Positions 6,042 to 7,387 of a stretch of DNA of 7,387 nucleotides are shown one piece after another. The notes beneath the pieces were generated by a model, which had not been told where the DNA came from, did no database searches, and saw only the letters and a list, made by a program, of their open reading frames with translations. Source of the DNA: a bacterium (GTDB lineage Bacteria; Patescibacteriota; Minisyncoccia; Phycocordibacterales; UBA918); the NCBI GenBank assembly GCA_027487145.1, contig JAIYEC010000055.1, positions 1 through 7,387 on the forward strand, in the 5' to 3' direction. How positions within the stretch are numbered: the first letter of the stretch is position 1; every line of letters begins with the position of its first letter. The position numbers and the translations under genes were made by a program.

Positions 6042-6759
6042 TGTCGGGATAGTCGGATATGGACATTTTGGGACATTCTTGCATGAGCTAGCAGGGCGAT
6101 TTTTCCCCAGTGTCACTATAAAGATTTATTCACGCCGAGCAGAAATCGATAATCGGACTTTTTACTCTCTCATCGATACAGCCTCGTGTGACGTTGTTAT
6201 TCTTTGCGGCGCGATTAAAGAGTACGAGGAACAACTCAAAACTGTCTTAGCAGTTGCTCCTGAAGAAACGATTATTGTCGATGTCGCTACCGTCAAAAAA
6301 TACACAAGCGAACTGTGTAAGCAGTACTGTGTTAACCGACGTTTCTTCTCAACTCATCCGATGTTTGGTCCGGAGAGTTACAAAAAGCATGGAGGTAATG
6401 TGGCTGGTTTTAGGATTGTGGTGACAGACTATGTACTTCAAAATGATCAATATCTTTTGTTAAAGAATACCTTTGCAACCTTAGGATTTGTCATTATTGA
6501 GATGACAGCCGATGAACATGATAAGCGCTTGGCTGAAACCCTCTTTCTCACTCATTATGTTGGCCAGTCAATTTTAAAAGCTGGCTTTGAGCGAACTTCA
6601 ATTGATACACTCTCGTTTCAATTTCTCATGGATGCGGTCGAGAGCGTTAAAGATGATAAAGCGCTCTTCCAAGATGTGTATCAGTTTAATCCATACTGCA
6701 GTGTGGTAGCAAAGCGACTCCATGAGGCACAAGAAGTGGTGTATCAAGAGTTGCAATAA
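6031..6759 (+). CDS. Prephenate/arogenate dehydrogenase (TyrA family), plant-like
   Basis: This 242-aa cytoplasmic enzyme should oxidatively decarboxylate prephenate or arogenate in tyrosine synthesis. The N-terminal Rossmann domain shows GIVGYGHFG (6-14) with Ser34-Arg35-Arg36 after the second strand, a pattern that favours NADP. Next come VDVATVKK (83-90) and THPMFGPES (108-116) with His109 at the expected catalytic position. The helical C-terminal domain has DEHDKRLAETLFLTH (161-175) and a tail (about 174-225) whose spacing resembles plant arogenate dehydrogenases. THPMFGPES is likewise plant-like. It is a little shorter than many bacterial TyrA proteins and has no chorismate mutase or ACT domain. 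The ATG lies within the end of the kinase gene, implying translational coupling. No other aromatic pathway gene is visible. It ends in TAA next to a terminator. Specificity for prephenate or arogenate is undetermined. Confidence 0.85.
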   Translation: MVSSVGIVGYGHFGTFLHELAGRFFPSVTIKIYSRRAEIDNRTFYSLIDTASCDVVILCGAIKEYEEQLKTVLAVAPEETIIVDVATVKKYTSELCKQYCVNRRFFSTHPMFGPESYKKHGGNVAGFRIVVTDYVLQNDQYLLLKNTFATLGFVIIEMTADEHDKRLAETLFLTHYVGQSILKAGFERTSIDTLSFQFLMDAVESVKDDKALFQDVYQFNPYCSVVAKRLHEAQEVVYQELQ

Positions 6760-6791
6760 AAAACGCTGAGGCTCTTAGCCTCAGCGTTTTT
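6759..6791. terminator. Bidirectional intrinsic terminator between convergent genes
   Basis: A perfect 15-bp inverted repeat, 6759-6773 against 6777-6791, has a 3-nt loop (CTT). Its core is CGCTGAGGCT and the outer pairs are an A-run on the left and a T-run on the right, so a U-tract follows the stem in either direction. It overlaps the last base of the TyrA stop codon and ends 2 nt before the stop codon of the opposing UMP kinase gene. Confidence 0.92.
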
Positions 6792-6793
6792 CG

Positions 6794-7387
6794 TTAGGAT
6801 ATGCGCGTCCCTACAAATTCCTCACCGTGGAGGTACTTCATCACTTCAGTCAGTTTTGTACCATTGATGATAGCCACTTCGATGCCATCACGCTCAGCTA
6901 TTCTTGCGGCTACAGGATCAAAAGGGGAAGAGAGGCCTGGGTCCCAGTCGGCCGGAATCATGGCGCGAAAATCTACCCACGAGATAGTTTCGATTTTCGT
7001 AGCATCTCGATTAGTTCTTGGATCAGCCGTGTAGACGTAATCAATGTTAGAAAGATTAATAACTTTGCTAGCGCCGATTTTCTCTGCAATCTGCACTGCT
7101 CGTAAGTCTGTGGAAGAGCCAGGTCGGTAGCCAGCTGCAATAACCACTTTCTCGTGTTTAGGTATATCAAGAATCTCGTCTGGATTTGTGATGACAACTC
7201 GGTGAGCGAGGTCGCGGAAGATGGTGCGAAGTAAGTGTCCATTAAGCCTGGTGGCATGGATGCCCATCCAGTCGAGATCTTCAGCGTTGAGATCTGTTAC
7301 TGTGGAGGCCGCGTCTTGGTAGTTACGAGCTGTCCGACCACCGCCAGCAATGATAATAAAACGACGACCATTGGCCGTTTCAGAAGG
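6794..7387 (-). CDS. pyrH: UMP kinase, archaeal-like, N-terminus cut off by window edge
   Basis: UMP kinase phosphorylates UMP to UDP for pyrimidine nucleotide supply. The reading frame stays open to the right edge, giving 197 visible residues; the ATG at 7267 is internal, since family-conserved sequence continues upstream of it. The visible part begins within the amino-acid-kinase fold: FIIIAGGGRTARNYQ (10-24), then LDWMGIHATRLNGHLL (38-53), VVIAAGYRPGSSTD (81-94), NIDYVYTADPR (114-124) and DPGLSSPFDPVAARIAE (149-165). The GxxPGxSTD and DxVYxxDPR motifs are the UMP-binding and ATP-side signatures. The short TRLN region resembles archaeal rather than classical bacterial PyrH, as is common in CPR bacteria. 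About 20-40 N-terminal residues with the first GGS loop are missing. It converges on TyrA across a shared terminator, and ends in TAA. Confidence 0.9.
   Translation of the reverse strand, partial: PSETANGRRFIIIAGGGRTARNYQDAASTVTDLNAEDLDWMGIHATRLNGHLLRTIFRDLAHRVVITNPDEILDIPKHEKVVIAAGYRPGSSTDLRAVQIAEKIGASKVINLSNIDYVYTADPRTNRDATKIETISWVDFRAMIPADWDPGLSSPFDPVAARIAERDGIEVAIINGTKLTEVMKYLHGEEFVGTRIS

Noticed and set aside
652..7387. TGA read as glycine, as in Gracilibacteria and SR1
   Set aside because: None of the seven conserved genes has an in-frame TGA, which would be frequent under that code.

Overview
The window looks like a piece of a small bacterial genome of the Patescibacteria/CPR type, most likely a Parcubacteria-like lineage. 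This is inferred, not shown. The reasons are a short, divergent FolD, an archaeal-style UMP kinase, short 5' leaders with -10 boxes almost touching the start codons, near absence of Shine-Dalgarno sequences, and strong use of TAG stops. The code is standard: none of the long, clearly homologous genes has an in-frame TGA.

Layout. 48-509 (+) is an unrecognised 153-aa protein in a GC-rich block (about 54% over 61-480), closed by a very strong terminator (521-571). 652-2004 (+) is a five-segment membrane sugar-phosphate transferase of the WbaP/WcaJ type. A 141-bp gap follows, with an imperfect direct repeat and a good promoter (-35/-10 with 17-bp spacing) whose predicted transcript begins at or next to the folD ATG. 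Then come folD (2146-2940), secD (2979-4421) and secF (4423-5400), all on +. A gap of 86 bp carries a perfect 10-bp hairpin. After it come a P-loop nucleotide kinase-like protein (5487-6041) and an overlapping TyrA-type dehydrogenase (6031-6759). A symmetric hairpin (6759-6791) terminates both this strand and the convergent gene, a UMP kinase (6794-7387, -), whose N-terminus lies beyond the window.

How the genes fit together. SecD and SecF form one membrane complex that assists Sec protein export, and their 1-nt spacing implies co-expression. The kinase and TyrA genes overlap by 11 nt and are probably translated from one message. FolD (one-carbon metabolism), the sugar transferase (first step of a surface glycan) and UMP kinase (pyrimidine nucleotides) are separate housekeeping functions; no shared pathway links them.

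I see no CRISPR array, tRNA, rRNA, transposase or phage gene. I found no convincing new multi-gene system. The points most worth a second look are the FolD cofactor site, the plant-like TyrA, the leaderless promoter pattern, the compositional outlier at the left edge and the hairpin after secF.
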